Assembly (NCBI GenBank): GCA_947487205.1
Contig: CANKVU010000020.1
Span: 39,994-103,993 of the forward strand
Direction of reading: 5' to 3'
DNA from: an uncultured Paracoccaceae bacterium
Lineage (GTDB): Bacteria > Pseudomonadota > Alphaproteobacteria > Rhodobacterales > Rhodobacteraceae
Length of the DNA stretch: 64,000 nucleotides
In this document: one piece after another, positions 54,451 through 64,000 of the stretch
Numbering within the stretch: the first letter of the stretch is position 1
Layout: the number at the start of each line of letters is the position of its first letter
Notes under the pieces: generated by a model
Databases searched by the model: none
What the model saw: the letters and a program-made list of their open reading frames with translations, nothing else
Told to the model about the DNA's origin: nothing
Position numbers and translations under genes: made by a program

Positions 54451-54810
54451 TCACAGCTTCAGCCCACCTTCGCGGGCGGCATCGGCCAGGGCCCGGATCG
54501 TGCCGTGGTAGAGGAACCCGCCCCGGTCGAAATAGGCCTCTTCCACGCCCTTGGCCTTCGCGCGTTCGGCGATCGCCGCACCGATCCGGGCGGCCGCCTC
54601 GACGTTGTTCTTGCCGGCCAGACCCATGTCGGGCTCCAGCGTCGAGGCATGGGCCAGCGTGTGGCCCTGCGCGTCGTCGATCAGCTGGGCGTGGATGTTC
54701 TTGTTCGAGCGATGCACGGAAAGCCGCAGCTTTCCGTCGTTCACCTTGCGAAGCTTGTTCCGGACGCGCAGACGGCGCTTCTGGAACAGCTCGAGCTTGC
54801 TCTTCGCCAT
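54451..54810 (-). CDS. rplR: 50S ribosomal protein L18
   Basis: 119 residues: [40 protein letters not shown] and [21 protein letters not shown]18 binds 5S rRNA with L5 and L25. The 107-base gap to rpsE holds GC-rich inverted repeats (for example GGCGGCGG/CCGCCGCC near 54422-54450). Confidence 0.98.
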   Translation of the reverse strand: MAKSKLELFQKRRLRVRNKLRKVNDGKLRLSVHRSNKNIHAQLIDDAQGHTLAHASTLEPDMGLAGKNNVEAAARIGAAIAERAKAKGVEEAYFDRGGFLYHGTIRALADAAREGGLKL

Positions 54811-54822
54811 TGTCTTGCGTCC

Positions 54823-55356
54823 TTACTTCTTCTTGCCTTCCTTGCGGAAGATGAACTCACCCTTGTAGCGGATGCCCTTGCCCTTGTAGGGCTCCGGCCG
54901 CCGCCAGTCGCGGATGTTCGAGGCCACCTGGCCCACATGCTGCTCGTTGATGCCTTCCACGGTGATGTCGGTGGGCTTCGGCACGGTGACCGTCACGCCG
55001 TCCGGCACCTCGAAATCGACATCGTGGCTCAGGCCGAGATTGAGCTTCAGCACGTTGCCCTGCATCTGCGCGCGGTAGCCCACGCCCGAGATCTCCAGGT
55101 CCTTGCGGAAGCCGGTGGTCACGCCCTGCACGAGGTTGGCGATGTTGGTCCGAGCCATCCCCCATTGCTGACGGGCGCGCTTCGACGGGCCGCGCGGCGT
55201 CACCGTGACGGTGCCGTCCTCGACCTTGATCGTCACGTCGTCCGTCGCGGTGAAGGAGCGCGTGCCTTTGGGCCCCTTCACCTCGATGGTCTGGCCCGAC
55301 AGCGTCGCCTCGACACCCGAGGGCAGCTCGACGGGTCGTTTTCCGATACGAGACAT
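54823..55356 (-). CDS. rplF: 50S ribosomal protein L6
   Basis: 177 residues starting [20 protein letters not shown], with the second-domain signature [20 protein letters not shown] near the C-terminus. Lies 12 bases upstream of rplR. Confidence 0.98.
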   Translation of the reverse strand: MSRIGKRPVELPSGVEATLSGQTIEVKGPKGTRSFTATDDVTIKVEDGTVTVTPRGPSKRARQQWGMARTNIANLVQGVTTGFRKDLEISGVGYRAQMQGNVLKLNLGLSHDVDFEVPDGVTVTVPKPTDITVEGINEQHVGQVASNIRDWRRPEPYKGKGIRYKGEFIFRKEGKKK

Positions 55357-55368
55357 GTCTCCCTCCTT

Positions 55369-55761
55369 CTAGAATACGGTGCAGAGAACTTCGCCGCCGA
55401 TATTGGCGGACCGGGCGGCCTGGTCGGACATCACGCCGTGGGACGTCGACACGATCGAGACCCCCAGACCCTGGCGCACGGACGGCAGGTCCGCGACACC
55501 CATGTAGACGCGCCGACCGGGGGTCGAGACGCGCTTGAGCTCCTTGATGACCGGCTGGCCCTCGTAGTATTTCAGGCCGATCTCGAGCTGCGGATGCCCG
55601 CGCTCGTCGGTCACTTCCTCGTAGCCGCGGATATAGCCCTCCTGGAGGAGGACATCGAGCACCCAGGAGCGCAGTTTCGACGCCGGCGTGCGCACGGTGG
55701 ACTTGTGCCGCATGCCCGCGTTGCGGATCCGGGTCAGCATATCGCCGAGAGGATCGTTCAT
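55369..55761 (-). CDS. rpsH: 30S ribosomal protein S8
   Basis: 130 residues: [20 protein letters not shown] at the start and the S8 signature [20 protein letters not shown] near the end. S8 usually also acts as translational repressor of the spc operon. Confidence 0.98.
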   Translation of the reverse strand: MNDPLGDMLTRIRNAGMRHKSTVRTPASKLRSWVLDVLLQEGYIRGYEEVTDERGHPQLEIGLKYYEGQPVIKELKRVSTPGRRVYMGVADLPSVRQGLGVSIVSTSHGVMSDQAARSANIGGEVLCTVF

Positions 55762-55774
55762 CTGTTAATCCTCC

Positions 55775-56080
55775 TTACCAGCTCGACTTGACCATGCCGG
55801 GGATCTGGCCTTGGCTGCCCAGATCCCGGAGCGCGATCCGGTTCATCTTCACCTTGCGGTAATAGCCCCGCGGCCGGCCGGTCAGCTGGCAGCGGTTGTG
55901 CAGGCGCGTCGCCGAGGAATTCCGCGGCAGCTTGGCCAGCTTCAGCTGGGCCTTGAACCGCTCTTCCATCGGCTTGCTCTCGTCGCGCGCGGCTTCCTTC
56001 AGCTCGGCCCGCTTGGCGGCGTATTGCTCCACCATCCGCTGCCGCTTCTTCTCGCGCTCGATCATTGCTTTCTTAGCCAT
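55775..56080 (-). CDS. rpsN: 30S ribosomal protein S14
   Basis: 101 residues, the long zinc-free form ([21 protein letters not shown]-terminal [20 protein letters not shown]). No Cys4 zinc motif is present. Confidence 0.98.
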   Translation of the reverse strand: MAKKAMIEREKKRQRMVEQYAAKRAELKEAARDESKPMEERFKAQLKLAKLPRNSSATRLHNRCQLTGRPRGYYRKVKMNRIALRDLGSQGQIPGMVKSSW

Positions 56081-56093
56081 GATTGAATTCCTT

Positions 56094-56654
56094 TCAGCTG
56101 CTGAACGGCATGTTGAAATGCTTCAACAGCGCCTTCGCTTCCGCGTCGGTCGCGGCGGTGGTGGTGATGATCACGTCCATGCCCCAGACCTCGTCGACCT
56201 GGTCGAAGTTGATCTCGGGGAACACGATGTGCTCCTTGATGCCCATGGCGAAGTTGCCGCGGCCGTCGAAGCTCGGCTTGACGCCGCGAAAGTCGCGGAC
56301 CCGCGGCAGCGCGATGGTGACCAGGCGGTCGACGAAATCGTACATGCGGTCGCCGCGCAGCGTGACCTTCGCGCCGAGGGGCATGTCCTCCCGCACGCGG
56401 AAGCCCGCGATCGACTTCTTCGCCTTCGTGATCACCGCCCGCTGGCCGGCGATCTTGGTCAGGTCGTCGGCCGCCGACCGGGCCTTCTTGGAATCCTTCA
56501 CCGCCTCGGCGCCGGCGCCGATGTTCAGCACCACCTTGTCCAGGCGGGGCACCTGCATGCCGTTCTTGTACGAGAACTCCTCCATGAGGAGGCCCCGGAT
56601 CCGGTCCTGGTAATCCTGGCGGAGGCGCGGGATGTAAGTGGTCGCGTCAAGCAT
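56094..56654 (-). CDS. rplE: 50S ribosomal protein L5
   Basis: 186 residues: [40 protein letters not shown] and [20 protein letters not shown]. The start overlaps the rplX stop by one base (TGATG-type junction). Confidence 0.98.
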   Translation of the reverse strand: MLDATTYIPRLRQDYQDRIRGLLMEEFSYKNGMQVPRLDKVVLNIGAGAEAVKDSKKARSAADDLTKIAGQRAVITKAKKSIAGFRVREDMPLGAKVTLRGDRMYDFVDRLVTIALPRVRDFRGVKPSFDGRGNFAMGIKEHIVFPEINFDQVDEVWGMDVIITTTAATDAEAKALLKHFNMPFSS

Positions 56655-56959
56655 CAGATCGCGTCTCCCGTGGTCTTGGCGAAGCGCACCTTCTTGCCGT
56701 CCTCCTCGCGGAAGCCGACGCGGGTGGCCTTCCCGTTCTTGTCCAGAAGGGCGAGGTTCGACAGGTCGATCGGCATCGCCTTGGGCTGGCGCCCGCCCTG
56801 GTTGGTCTGGGTCTGGCGCTGGTGGCGGATGGAGACGTTCACCCCATCGACGACCGCCTTCCCGTCCGACGGCATGACGCGCGTGATCTCGCCCTGCTTG
56901 CCCTTGTCCTTGCCGGCCAGCACGATCACCTTGTCGCCCTTGCGAAGTTTGGCGGCCAT
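56654..56959 (-). CDS. rplX: 50S ribosomal protein L24
   Basis: 101 residues with an N-terminal KOW motif ([20 protein letters not shown]) and [16 protein letters not shown]. Both ends overlap the neighbouring cistrons by one base, giving strict translational coupling. Confidence 0.98.
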   Translation of the reverse strand: MAAKLRKGDKVIVLAGKDKGKQGEITRVMPSDGKAVVDGVNVSIRHQRQTQTNQGGRQPKAMPIDLSNLALLDKNGKATRVGFREEDGKKVRFAKTTGDAI

Positions 56960-57327
56960 CACAGCACCTCCGGGGCAAGCGAAATGATCTTCATGTAGTT
57001 CTTGGCGCGCAGCTCGCGCACCACCGGCCCGAAGATCCGCGTGCCGATCGGCTCGCCGGAATTGTTCAGGATCACGGCGGCGTTGCGGTCGAAGCGGATC
57101 GCGGTTCCGTCCTCGCGGCGCACTTCCTTGGCGGTGCGCACGACGACGGCTTTGCGCACGTCGCCCTTCTTGACGCGGCCGCGCGGAATGGCCTCCTTCA
57201 CCGAGACGACGATCACGTCGCCCACGGAGGCGTATTTCCGCTTCGACCCGCCCAGGACCTTGATGCACTGAACCTTCCGGGCACCGGAATTGTCAGCGAC
57301 ATCCAGATTGGTCTGCATCTGGATCAT
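56959..57327 (-). CDS. rplN: 50S ribosomal protein L14
   Basis: 122 residues: [20 protein letters not shown] at the start and [20 protein letters not shown] near the end. Typical L14 length. Confidence 0.98.
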   Translation of the reverse strand: MIQMQTNLDVADNSGARKVQCIKVLGGSKRKYASVGDVIVVSVKEAIPRGRVKKGDVRKAVVVRTAKEVRREDGTAIRFDRNAAVILNNSGEPIGTRIFGPVVRELRAKNYMKIISLAPEVL

Positions 57328-57394
57328 GGGGTTACTCCCGACCTTTGGGGGGTTGTTCTGTTGTCGCCCCCAGGGTTTCGATCAAACCGGAATG

Positions 57395-57655
57395 TCAGTC
57401 CGCGGCGTTGTCCGCGTCGGCGGTCTCGCGGACCACGACTTCCCAGCGTTTCGTCTTCGATTTCGGGGCGCATTCCTGGATGCGCACCACGTCGCCCACG
57501 TTGAACCCGTTGGTCTCGTCGTGGGCGCGGTACTTCTTCGACTTCCGGACCGTCTTCTTCAGCACCGGATGCGTGAAGCGCCGTTCGACCGACACGGTGA
57601 CGGTCTGGGCGTTCTGGCTCGAGGTCACGACGCCTTTGAGGATACGCTTCGGCAT
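57395..57655 (-). CDS. rpsQ: 30S ribosomal protein S17
   Basis: 86 residues beginning [20 protein letters not shown] with the S17 core [20 protein letters not shown]. It starts 2 bases after the rpmC stop. Confidence 0.98.
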   Translation of the reverse strand: MPKRILKGVVTSSQNAQTVTVSVERRFTHPVLKKTVRKSKKYRAHDETNGFNVGDVVRIQECAPKSKTKRWEVVVRETADADNAAD

Positions 57656-57657
57656 GA

Positions 57658-57897
57658 TCAGGCCTCCGTGGTCGCGTTGGCGGCCGCACCGGCCGAGGCC
57701 GCTTCGGCGACCTTCTCGTTCAGGATCGTCTTGACCCGAGCGACATCGCGGCGGACGAGCCGCATGCGTGCCGTGTTCTCGAGCTGGTTGGTCGCCTGCT
57801 GGAAGCGCAGGTTGAACTGCTCCTTCTTGAGGCTCGAAAGCTGGTCGCGCAGCTCGTCAGCGGTCTTGTCACGCAAGTCCTTGGCGTCGAGCGCCAT
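57658..57897 (-). CDS. rpmC: 50S ribosomal protein L29
   Basis: 79 residues: [40 protein letters not shown] and an alanine-rich tail ([15 protein letters not shown]). Start at 57897 has an AAGGAGAG ribosome binding site. Upstream is the oxygenase-like gene, separated by 131 bases. Confidence 0.97.
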   Translation of the reverse strand: MALDAKDLRDKTADELRDQLSSLKKEQFNLRFQQATNQLENTARMRLVRRDVARVKTILNEKVAEAASAGAAANATTEA

Positions 57898-58028
57898 GGG
57901 TCTCTCCTTCGTCAACGTCACCGGAGGGCCCCCCTGCAAGGGAGAGCGGGGTCACCCTGATTCCCGGTGGATGTGGATGAACGCGCCGTATAAGCGGCGC
58001 GACGTTCGATGGCAACCCCTCTCGCCCG

Positions 58029-58646
58029 TCAGCGCCAGGCGTAGTTGAAGCTGACGCTGATCCGGTCCTCCTCGGCGGTGTTGAGCGGCACCTCGTGACG
58101 CAGCCAGCTTTCCCAGAGGAGCACGTCGCCGACGGCCGGCCGGATATAGGCGAAGCTGCGCTGCTCGGCGGGCGCATCCGCGCGCCGGGGCGGCGCGGCC
58201 ATCATGAATCCCGCGCGCGGATCCTCGAAGCGGATCGCCGAGGTCCCTTCGGGCATCGACACGTAGGTGGTCCCGGAAATCGCGGAATGGGGATGGATGT
58301 GGCCCGAATGGCTGCCGCCCTCGGGCAGGATGTTGATCCAGATATCCTCGATCTCCAGCCGCCCCTCGCCCAGGTCGAAGGCCAGATCCGCCGCGAAGGC
58401 GGCCACGTGGCGGTCGAGGGTGGCGATCAGATCCGCGAAGATCGGGAAGCGCCAGCCCAGATCCGTCAGCGAGGCATAGCTCGTATAGCCGGGAAAATCG
58501 TGCGCGTCGCACCAGCGTTGCCCGGCCTCGTCGTCCTCGGCGATGGACAGGCACGACATCGCCAGTTCCTGCGGATCGACCCCGCCGTGATCCGCGAGCG
58601 GCGCGCGATAGAGCCGCGTCACGAAGAGGGAGGAGATATCGGCCAT
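58029..58646 (-). CDS. putative 2-oxoglutarate/Fe(II) oxygenase inside the ribosomal operon
   Basis: A 205-residue protein matching the TIGR02466-type family of putative 2OG-Fe(II) oxygenases. Visible elements: EDIWINILPEGGSHSGHIHP (about 100-119) running into HSAISGTTYVSMPEG, so His116, His118 and His120 are available as metal ligands. FEDPRAGFMM follows, and the distal GDVLLWESWLRHEVPLN holds His184. DRISVSFNYAW carries Arg195, the usual 2OG carboxylate anchor. Such enzymes hydroxylate proteins or small molecules using Fe(II), O2 and 2-oxoglutarate. It sits between rplP (72-base gap) and rpmC on the operon strand, where those two are normally adjacent, so it is co-expressed with ribosomal proteins. 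A ribosomal protein or rRNA-associated target is inferred from place only. Confidence 0.8.
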   Translation of the reverse strand: MADISSLFVTRLYRAPLADHGGVDPQELAMSCLSIAEDDEAGQRWCDAHDFPGYTSYASLTDLGWRFPIFADLIATLDRHVAAFAADLAFDLGEGRLEIEDIWINILPEGGSHSGHIHPHSAISGTTYVSMPEGTSAIRFEDPRAGFMMAAPPRRADAPAEQRSFAYIRPAVGDVLLWESWLRHEVPLNTAEEDRISVSFNYAWR

Positions 58647-58718
58647 CGGAACCTCGTGCCTTGAACGAGAAAAGGCGGCGCAGGGCGCGCCGCCTTCGGG
58701 ATCGTGCGGTCGCGGACC

Positions 58719-59132
58719 TTACCAGTCCTCGCGCGCCACGATCCGGGTCTTGATCGGCAGCTTCATGGCCGCGAGGCGAAGGGCCTCCTGCGCCACGCCG
58801 TCGGAGACGCCGTCGAGCTCGAACATCACCCGGCCGGGGGCGACCTTGGCGACCCAGCGGTCGACGGAGCCCTTGCCCTTGCCCATCCGGACCTCGATCG
58901 GCTTCGCCGTCACGGGGATGTCCGGGAAGATCCGGATCCAGACCCGGCCCTGACGCTTCATGTGACGCGTCATGGCCCGGCGGGCGGCCTCGATCTGGCG
59001 GGCGGTGATGCGCTCCGGCTGCGTGGCCTTCAGGCCCCAGGTGCCGAAGTTCAGGTCGGTGCCGCCCTTCGCGTCGCCGCTGATGCGGCCCTTGTGAAAC
59101 TTGCGGAATTTCGTGCGCTTCGGTTGAAGCAT
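58719..59132 (-). CDS. rplP: 50S ribosomal protein L16
   Basis: 137 residues: [40 protein letters not shown] and the loop [20 protein letters not shown]. Arg82 in VRMGKGKG corresponds to the arginine (Arg81) that the oxygenase YcfD/RoxA hydroxylates in E. coli L16. The putative oxygenase gene is directly downstream. Confidence 0.98.
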   Translation of the reverse strand: MLQPKRTKFRKFHKGRISGDAKGGTDLNFGTWGLKATQPERITARQIEAARRAMTRHMKRQGRVWIRIFPDIPVTAKPIEVRMGKGKGSVDRWVAKVAPGRVMFELDGVSDGVAQEALRLAAMKLPIKTRIVAREDW

Positions 59133-59146
59133 GGCTCAAACTCCCC

Positions 59147-59851
59147 TTAGCGACGGCCGGCGCCGCGCGGCGTCGGACCATCCTGAAGTTCCTGGGCGCG
59201 ACGATCGCGTGCGGAGGGATCGTGCTCGAGGATCTCGCCCTTGAAGATCCAGACCTTGATGCCGATCACGCCATAGGCCGTCTTCGCCTCGACATTGGCG
59301 AAGTCGATATCGGCGCGCAGCGTGTGCAGCGGCACCCGGCCCTCGCGGTACCATTCGGTCCGGGCGATCTCGGCCCCGCCGAGGCGGCCGGCCAGGTTGA
59401 CCCGGATCCCGAGCGCGCCCATCCGCATGGCGTTCTGCACCGAGCGCTTCATGGCCCGGCGGAACGACACCCGGCGTTCCAGCTGCTGCGCGATGGACTC
59501 GCCCACCAGCGCGGCGTCGAGCTCGGGCTTGCGGACCTCGACCACGTTCAGGTGCAGCTCGCTGTCGGTCATGTTCGACAGCTTGCGGCGCAGCGTCTCG
59601 ATGTCGGCGCCCTTCTTGCCGATGATGACGCCCGGGCGCGCGGTGTGGATCGTGACGCGGCACTTGCGGTGCGGGCGTTCGATGATCACCCGGCTGATGC
59701 CCGCGGCCTTGCATTCCTGCTTGATGAACTCGCGGATCGCGACATCCTCGAGCAGCAGGTCGCCGTACTCGTTCGTGTCGGCGTACCAGCGGCTGTCCCA
59801 GGTCCGGTTGACCTGGAGCCGCATGCCGATCGGGTTGACCTTGTTACCCAT
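59147..59851 (-). CDS. rpsC: 30S ribosomal protein S3
   Basis: 234 residues with the KH-domain motif [20 protein letters not shown] and the S3 C-terminal signature [20 protein letters not shown]. It shares one base with the rplV stop at its start. Confidence 0.98.
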   Translation of the reverse strand: MGNKVNPIGMRLQVNRTWDSRWYADTNEYGDLLLEDVAIREFIKQECKAAGISRVIIERPHRKCRVTIHTARPGVIIGKKGADIETLRRKLSNMTDSELHLNVVEVRKPELDAALVGESIAQQLERRVSFRRAMKRSVQNAMRMGALGIRVNLAGRLGGAEIARTEWYREGRVPLHTLRADIDFANVEAKTAYGVIGIKVWIFKGEILEHDPSARDRRAQELQDGPTPRGAGRR

Positions 59852-60231
59852 CAGACTTGCTCCTCGACTTGGCGGACCTTGATCGTGATCTCCGAGAACG
59901 GCTTGATGATCCGGCCGAAGCGTCCGCGCGCCCTCGGGCGGCCGCGCTTCATCACCAGGTTCTTGCCGACATAGGCCTCGGCGACGACCAGTTCGTCCAC
60001 GTCGAGGTTATGGTTGTTCTCGGCGTTCGCGATCGCGGATTGGAGGCACTTGCGCACGTCCTGCGCGATGCGCTTCTTCGAGAAGGTCAGGTCGGCCATC
60101 GCCTTCTCGACCTTCTTGCCGCGAATGAGACCGGCCACGAGGTTCAGCTTCTGAGGGCTCGTCCGGAGCATCCGGATCTTCGCCATCGCCTCGTTTTCGG
60201 CCACGCGGCGGGGGTTCTTCTCCTTCGCCAT
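59851..60231 (-). CDS. rplV: 50S ribosomal protein L22
   Basis: 126 residues: [40 protein letters not shown] and [20 protein letters not shown], the loop that reaches the exit tunnel. Confidence 0.98.
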   Translation of the reverse strand: MAKEKNPRRVAENEAMAKIRMLRTSPQKLNLVAGLIRGKKVEKAMADLTFSKKRIAQDVRKCLQSAIANAENNHNLDVDELVVAEAYVGKNLVMKRGRPRARGRFGRIIKPFSEITIKVRQVEEQV

Positions 60232-60234
60232 GGC

Positions 60235-60513
60235 TTACTTCCTCTTGGCTTTCTTGTCCGCGGAGTGACCGTAATAGGTCCGCGTCGGCGCGTACTCGCC
60301 GAATTTCTGGCCGATCATGTCCTCGGTGACGTTGACCGGCACGTGCTTCTTGCCGTTGTAGACGCCGAAGGTGAGGCCGACGAATTGCGGCAGGATGGTG
60401 GAGCGCCGCGACCAGATCTTGATGACCTCGTTGCGCCCCGATTCACGGGATTTCTCGGCCTTCTTGAGGACGTAGCTGTCGACAAAAGGCCCTTTCCAGA
60501 CGGAACGTGCCAT
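60235..60513 (-). CDS. rpsS: 30S ribosomal protein S19
   Basis: 92 residues: [40 protein letters not shown] and [20 protein letters not shown]. Confidence 0.98.
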   Translation of the reverse strand: MARSVWKGPFVDSYVLKKAEKSRESGRNEVIKIWSRRSTILPQFVGLTFGVYNGKKHVPVNVTEDMIGQKFGEYAPTRTYYGHSADKKAKRK

Positions 60514-60516
60514 GAG

Positions 60517-61359
60517 TTACCGGCCTTTCTTGCGGGCGTGACGCGAGCGGAGGATGAGCTTCTGCGACGCCTTGTTCGTGTTGCGGGTCCGCATGCCCTT
60601 GGTGTCCTTGCCCCACGGCGTGACCGGCGTGCGGCCGCCCGAGGTGCGCCCCTCGCCGCCACCCAGCGGGTGGTCGATCGGGTTCATCGCGACACCGCGC
60701 ACCGACGGGCGCTTGCCCTGGTGGCGCGACCGGCCGGCCTTGCCGTAGTTCTGGTTCGAATTGTCGGGGTTCGACACCGCGCCCACGGTCGCCATGCATT
60801 CCTGGCGCACCATCCGCAGCTCGCCCGAGGACAGGCGGATCTGGGCATAGCCGCCGTCGCGGCCGATGAACTGCGCATAGGTTCCCGCGGCCCGCGCGAT
60901 CTGGCCGCCCTTGCCGGGCTTCAGCTCGATGTTGTGCACGATCGTCCCGATCGGCATGCCCGAGAAGGGCATCGCGTTGCCGGGCTTCACATCCACCTTC
61001 CCGCCGCTGACGATCTTGTCGCCCACGGTCAGGCGCTGGGGCGCGAGGATGTAGCGCTGCTCGCCGTCCTGGTACTGGATCAGGGCGATGAAGGCCGTCC
61101 GGTTGGGATCGTATTCGATCCGGACGACGACCGCCTCGACCTCGTGCTTGGACCGCTTGAAGTCCACGATGCGATAGAGCCGCTTTGCCCCGCCACCGCG
61201 TCGGCGCTGCGTGATACGTCCGGTATTGTTGCGGCCGCCATTGCCCGTCAGACCCTCGGTGAGGGACTTGACCGGACGGCCTTTCCACAGTTCCGAACGG
61301 TCGATCAGCACCAGCCCGCGCTGGCCCGGCGTCGTCGGCTTGTACGACTTGAGTGCCAT
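60517..61359 (-). CDS. rplB: 50S ribosomal protein L2
   Basis: 280 residues: [20 protein letters not shown] at the start, and the peptidyl-transferase-centre loop [20 protein letters not shown] containing the conserved histidine. The start at 61359 is set by the L2 N-terminus; a longer open frame upstream is rejected. Confidence 0.98.
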   Translation of the reverse strand: MALKSYKPTTPGQRGLVLIDRSELWKGRPVKSLTEGLTGNGGRNNTGRITQRRRGGGAKRLYRIVDFKRSKHEVEAVVVRIEYDPNRTAFIALIQYQDGEQRYILAPQRLTVGDKIVSGGKVDVKPGNAMPFSGMPIGTIVHNIELKPGKGGQIARAAGTYAQFIGRDGGYAQIRLSSGELRMVRQECMATVGAVSNPDNSNQNYGKAGRSRHQGKRPSVRGVAMNPIDHPLGGGEGRTSGGRTPVTPWGKDTKGMRTRNTNKASQKLILRSRHARKKGR

Positions 61360-61383
61360 GCTTTCTGTCTTCCGTTGCTTGTG

Positions 61384-61468
61384 GCGACGGGCGGATCCCG
61401 TCGCGGGTGAAGGGCCCCGAAGGTCCCTGACTGTCTCAAGACATGCGGCCCCGGAGCGATCCGGGGCC
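61384..61468 (-). terminator. two hairpins in the rplW-rplB gap
   Basis: First arms GCGACGGG/CCCGTCGC at 61384-61404, second arms GGCCCCGGA/TCCGGGGCC with a 4-base loop at 61447-61468. The gap is 129 bases, large for this operon. No T-run follows, so read-through is expected; processing or ribosomal-protein autoregulation is possible. Confidence 0.5.
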
Positions 61469-61488
61469 GGCATGAATGGGGCCTGCTA

Positions 61489-61785
61489 TTACAGCCCCGT
61501 GGTCACGTCAATCGTGTTCCCCTCCTCGAGGGTGACGTAGGCCTTCTTGACCGTGTTCCGGTAGCCGGTCTGGCCGCGGAACCGCTTCTGCTTGCCCTTG
61601 GCGATGGTCGTGTTGACCGCCTTCACCTTGACGCCGAAGAGGCTCTCGACGGCCTCCTTGATCACCGGCTTGGAGGCGTGGCGCGCCACCTCGAACACGA
61701 CGGCGCCCTGTTCGGAGGCCATGGTCGCCTTCTCGGTGATCACCGGCTTGCGGATCACGTCGTAATGCTCAGTCTTCGTGCTCAT
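61489..61785 (-). CDS. rplW: 50S ribosomal protein L23
   Basis: 98 residues: [40 protein letters not shown] and [20 protein letters not shown]. It lies at the tunnel exit and docks trigger factor and SRP. Start overlaps the rplD stop as ATGA. Confidence 0.98.
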   Translation of the reverse strand: MSTKTEHYDVIRKPVITEKATMASEQGAVVFEVARHASKPVIKEAVESLFGVKVKAVNTTIAKGKQKRFRGQTGYRNTVKKAYVTLEEGNTIDVTTGL

Positions 61786-62402
61786 TTCAGTCGCGCCTCC
61801 AGAGCTTCGATCCCGGCGCGGGTGATCACCAGGGTGTCCCGCTTGAGGATGTCGTAGACGTTGGCCCCCATCGACGGCAGGATATCGAGACCCTCGATGT
61901 TCCGCGCCGCGCGGGCGAAATTGTCGTCGAGCTCGGCGCCGTCGATCACCAGGGCCCGCTTCCAGCCCAGTTCCCGGACCTTGGCCGACAGCGACTTCGT
62001 CTTCGCCTCGGAGAGCTGCGCCGCCTCGAGGACGATGAGGTTGCCCTCGCGCGCTTTTGCCGACAGCGCGTGGCGCAGGCCCAGCTTGCGGACCTTCTTG
62101 GGCAGGTCGTGGCCGTGGCTGCGCGGGGTCGGCCCCTTGTAGACGCCGCCCTTGCGGAAGATCGGCGCGTTGCGGTCGCCGTGGCGGGCGCCGCCGGTTC
62201 CCTTCTGGCGATAGATCTTCTTGGTCGAGTAGCTGGTCTCGCTCCGGGTCTTCACCGAATGCGTGCCCTGCTGCGCCTTGTTGCGCTGCCAGCGGACGAC
62301 GCGGTGCAGGATGTCGGCACGCGGCTCCAGCCCGAAGATCTCGTCGTCGAGATCGACCGAGCCGTTCTTGCCGCCGTCGAGCGTCAGGATGTCGGTCTTC
62401 AT
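61782..62402 (-). CDS. rplD: 50S ribosomal protein L4
   Basis: 206 residues with the tunnel loop ([36 protein letters not shown]) and the C-terminal [21 protein letters not shown]4 also represses the S10 operon in many bacteria. Start overlaps the rplC stop as ATGA. Confidence 0.98.
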   Translation of the reverse strand: MKTDILTLDGGKNGSVDLDDEIFGLEPRADILHRVVRWQRNKAQQGTHSVKTRSETSYSTKKIYRQKGTGGARHGDRNAPIFRKGGVYKGPTPRSHGHDLPKKVRKLGLRHALSAKAREGNLIVLEAAQLSEAKTKSLSAKVRELGWKRALVIDGAELDDNFARAARNIEGLDILPSMGANVYDILKRDTLVITRAGIEALEARLK

Positions 62403-63277
62403 TCGTCACCTTCCTTCTTCTCGGGGCCGGCATCGGAATTGTCGGTCCCGGCCGACTCGTCGGCGATCTCGGCCTCGGCTTCCTTCAGCGCGGCCTCCTG
62501 CTCGGCGGCCAGGCGCTCCTGCTCGGCGCGCTCGGCCTCGAGCCGCTCCTGCTCGGCGGCCTCGGCGGCTTCGCGGGCGGCCCGCTCGGCTTCCTCGGCG
62601 GCCGATTTCAGCGCCGCGGGATAGATCGTGCCCTCGATCGCCGGCTTCTTGACGGCGTCCTTGATCGTGACCCAGCCGCCCTTGGCGCCGGGCACCGCGC
62701 CCTTGACCATGATCAGGCCGCGATCGGCATCGGTACGCACCACCTGCAGGTTCTGCGTGGTCACGCGCGCCGCGCCCATGTGCCCGGCCATCTTCTTGCC
62801 CTTGAACACCTTGCCGGGGTCCTGGCACTGGCCGGTCGAGCCATGCGCGCGGTGGCTGATCGACACGCCGTGCGTGGCCTCGAGGCCGCGGAAATTGTGC
62901 CGCTTCATCGCACCGGCGAAGCCCTTGCCGATCGAGGTCCCGCACACGTCCACGAATTGCCCCGCGAAGTAATGGTTCGCGGTGATCTCCTCGCCCACGT
63001 CGATCAGGTTCTCGGGCGCGACCCGGAACTCGGCGATCTTGCGCTTCGGGGCGACCTTGGCCACCGCGAAATGGCCGCGCAGGGCCTTGGTCACGTTCTT
63101 CGGCTTGGCGGTGCCGCAGCCCAGCTGCACGGCGGCATAGCCGTCGCGGTCGGGGGTGCGTTGCGCCAGCACCTGGAGCTTGTCGAGTTGAAGGACGGTG
63201 ACGGGCACCTGCCGGCCGTCGTCCTGGAAGATCCGCGTCATGCCGACCTTCTTCGCGATTACGCCAGAGCGCAGCAT
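62399..63277 (-). CDS. rplC: 50S ribosomal protein L3 with long acidic coiled-coil tail
   Basis: 292 residues. The L3 core (1-210) is normal: [40 protein letters not shown], and the loop [20 protein letters not shown], in which Gln150 matches the glutamine methylated by PrmB in E. coli. Residues about 211-292 are an extension rich in Ala, Glu and Arg ([40 protein letters not shown]), predicted as one long charged helix, then a disordered acidic end. E. coli L3 is about 209 residues. Function of the tail is unknown; it may reach the ribosome surface. Confidence 0.97.
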   Translation of the reverse strand: MLRSGVIAKKVGMTRIFQDDGRQVPVTVLQLDKLQVLAQRTPDRDGYAAVQLGCGTAKPKNVTKALRGHFAVAKVAPKRKIAEFRVAPENLIDVGEEITANHYFAGQFVDVCGTSIGKGFAGAMKRHNFRGLEATHGVSISHRAHGSTGQCQDPGKVFKGKKMAGHMGAARVTTQNLQVVRTDADRGLIMVKGAVPGAKGGWVTIKDAVKKPAIEGTIYPAALKSAAEEAERAAREAAEAAEQERLEAERAEQERLAAEQEAALKEAEAEIADESAGTDNSDAGPEKKEGDE

Positions 63278-63278
63278 G

Positions 63279-63599
63279 TCAGCCTCCCATCACCTTGATG
63301 TCGACGGCCACGCCGGCCGCCAGGTCGAGCTTCATCAGCGCGTCGACCGTCTGCGGCGTCGGGTCGACGATGTCGAGCATCCGCTTGTGCGTGCGGATCT
63401 CGAACTGGTCGCGGGACTTCTTGTCCACGTGCGGGCCCCGCAGGACCGTGAACTTCTCGATCTTGTTCGGCATCGGGATCGGCCCGCGCACGGAGGCGCC
63501 GGTGCGCTTGGCGGTGGAGACGATCTCCTGGGTGGAGCTGTCGAGCACCCGGTAGTCGAACGCCTTCAGGCGGATTCGGATATTCTGGCTGGCGGCCAT
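63279..63599 (-). CDS. rpsJ: 30S ribosomal protein S10
   Basis: 106 residues: [40 protein letters not shown] and [20 protein letters not shown]. It also serves as NusE in antitermination. Only one base separates its stop from the rplC start codon. Confidence 0.98.
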   Translation of the reverse strand: MAASQNIRIRLKAFDYRVLDSSTQEIVSTAKRTGASVRGPIPMPNKIEKFTVLRGPHVDKKSRDQFEIRTHKRMLDIVDPTPQTVDALMKLDLAAGVAVDIKVMGG

Positions 63600-63728
63600 T
63601 GGTCTCTTTCCCTTGCGGGTTTCAGTCGAGAGGTGGGACGGGGATCATTCCCCGCCCCACATCGGACCGGTTTGTCTGCTCTTCCGCGCGCACGGCACCC
63701 CGGGGGCCCGTCGCGCGGCCTGTGCCTT

Positions 63729-63750
63729 GCCGGCCCCCCGGGGGGCCGGC
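63729..63750 (-). terminator. 22-base perfect palindrome behind tuf
   Basis: GCCGGCCCCC continues into its exact complement, 7 bases past the tuf stop. There is no T-run on the minus strand, so it is a strong hairpin that may partly terminate or protect the tuf mRNA before rpsJ. Confidence 0.6.
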
Positions 63751-63757
63751 GGCGGGC

Positions 63758-64000
<243 letters not shown>

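Overview
The window is high-GC DNA from an alphaproteobacterium, most probably a Rhodobacterales (Roseobacter-type) genome. The clearest clues are the S10-spc-alpha ribosomal super-operon with secY and adk inside it, an ATP12-type F1-ATPase chaperone gene, a BztA/AapJ-type amino-acid-binding protein, LuxR/LuxI of the Rhodobacterales style, and LivFGMH-type uptake genes. Apart from one GntR regulator gene, one tRNA and a few decayed fragments, everything is read from the minus strand. No rRNA genes, CRISPR arrays, prophage or intact insertion sequences were seen.

Layout. (1) Positions 1-5360 are a decayed strip: two IS3-family transposase remnants around one intact gene for a membrane protein with a spermidine-synthase-like domain. 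(2) Positions 5361-21610 hold a tightly packed 12-gene catabolic operon on the minus strand. In transcription order it encodes a zinc alcohol dehydrogenase, a quinone oxidoreductase, a thiamine-diphosphate enzyme, a branched-chain-type ABC importer (binding protein, LivH, a LivM-LivG fusion, LivF), an SDR, an aldehyde dehydrogenase, an AroE-like dehydrogenase, a GMC oxidoreductase and a large flavin/Fe-S dehydrogenase. A divergent GntR/FCD regulator starts at 21721, with a perfect 12-bp palindrome in the shared promoter region. The substrate is unknown. (3) Positions 23536-27787 are a second uptake-and-hydrolysis operon: amidase, M20 amidohydrolase, a DUF3311-like small membrane protein and a sodium:solute symporter. 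(4) Positions 27955-30379 are decayed again: a third IS3 remnant, then fragments resembling ExoD and a BON-domain protein. Transposase remnants thus lie on both sides of the catabolic block.

(5) Positions 30380-36255 run yidC, engB, a penta-haem cytochrome c, argB and sixA, with very stable hairpins between cistrons. (6) Positions 36432-47702 carry a DUF892 gene, tRNA-Trp, a frameshifted DUF3140 gene, an acyl-CoA synthetase, an ABC exporter, tRNA-Gly, an orphan aapJ, the ATP12 chaperone gene, rluC, crcB, rarA and the quorum-sensing pair luxI/luxR. (7) From 47825 to the right edge lies the ribosomal super-operon (tuf, rpsJ ... rplQ), ending in a textbook intrinsic terminator. It contains two unusual guests: a 2-oxoglutarate/Fe(II) oxygenase-like gene between rplP and rpmC, and a 37-residue membrane micro-protein between adk and rpsM. 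Ribosomal protein L3 has an unusual acidic coiled-coil tail.
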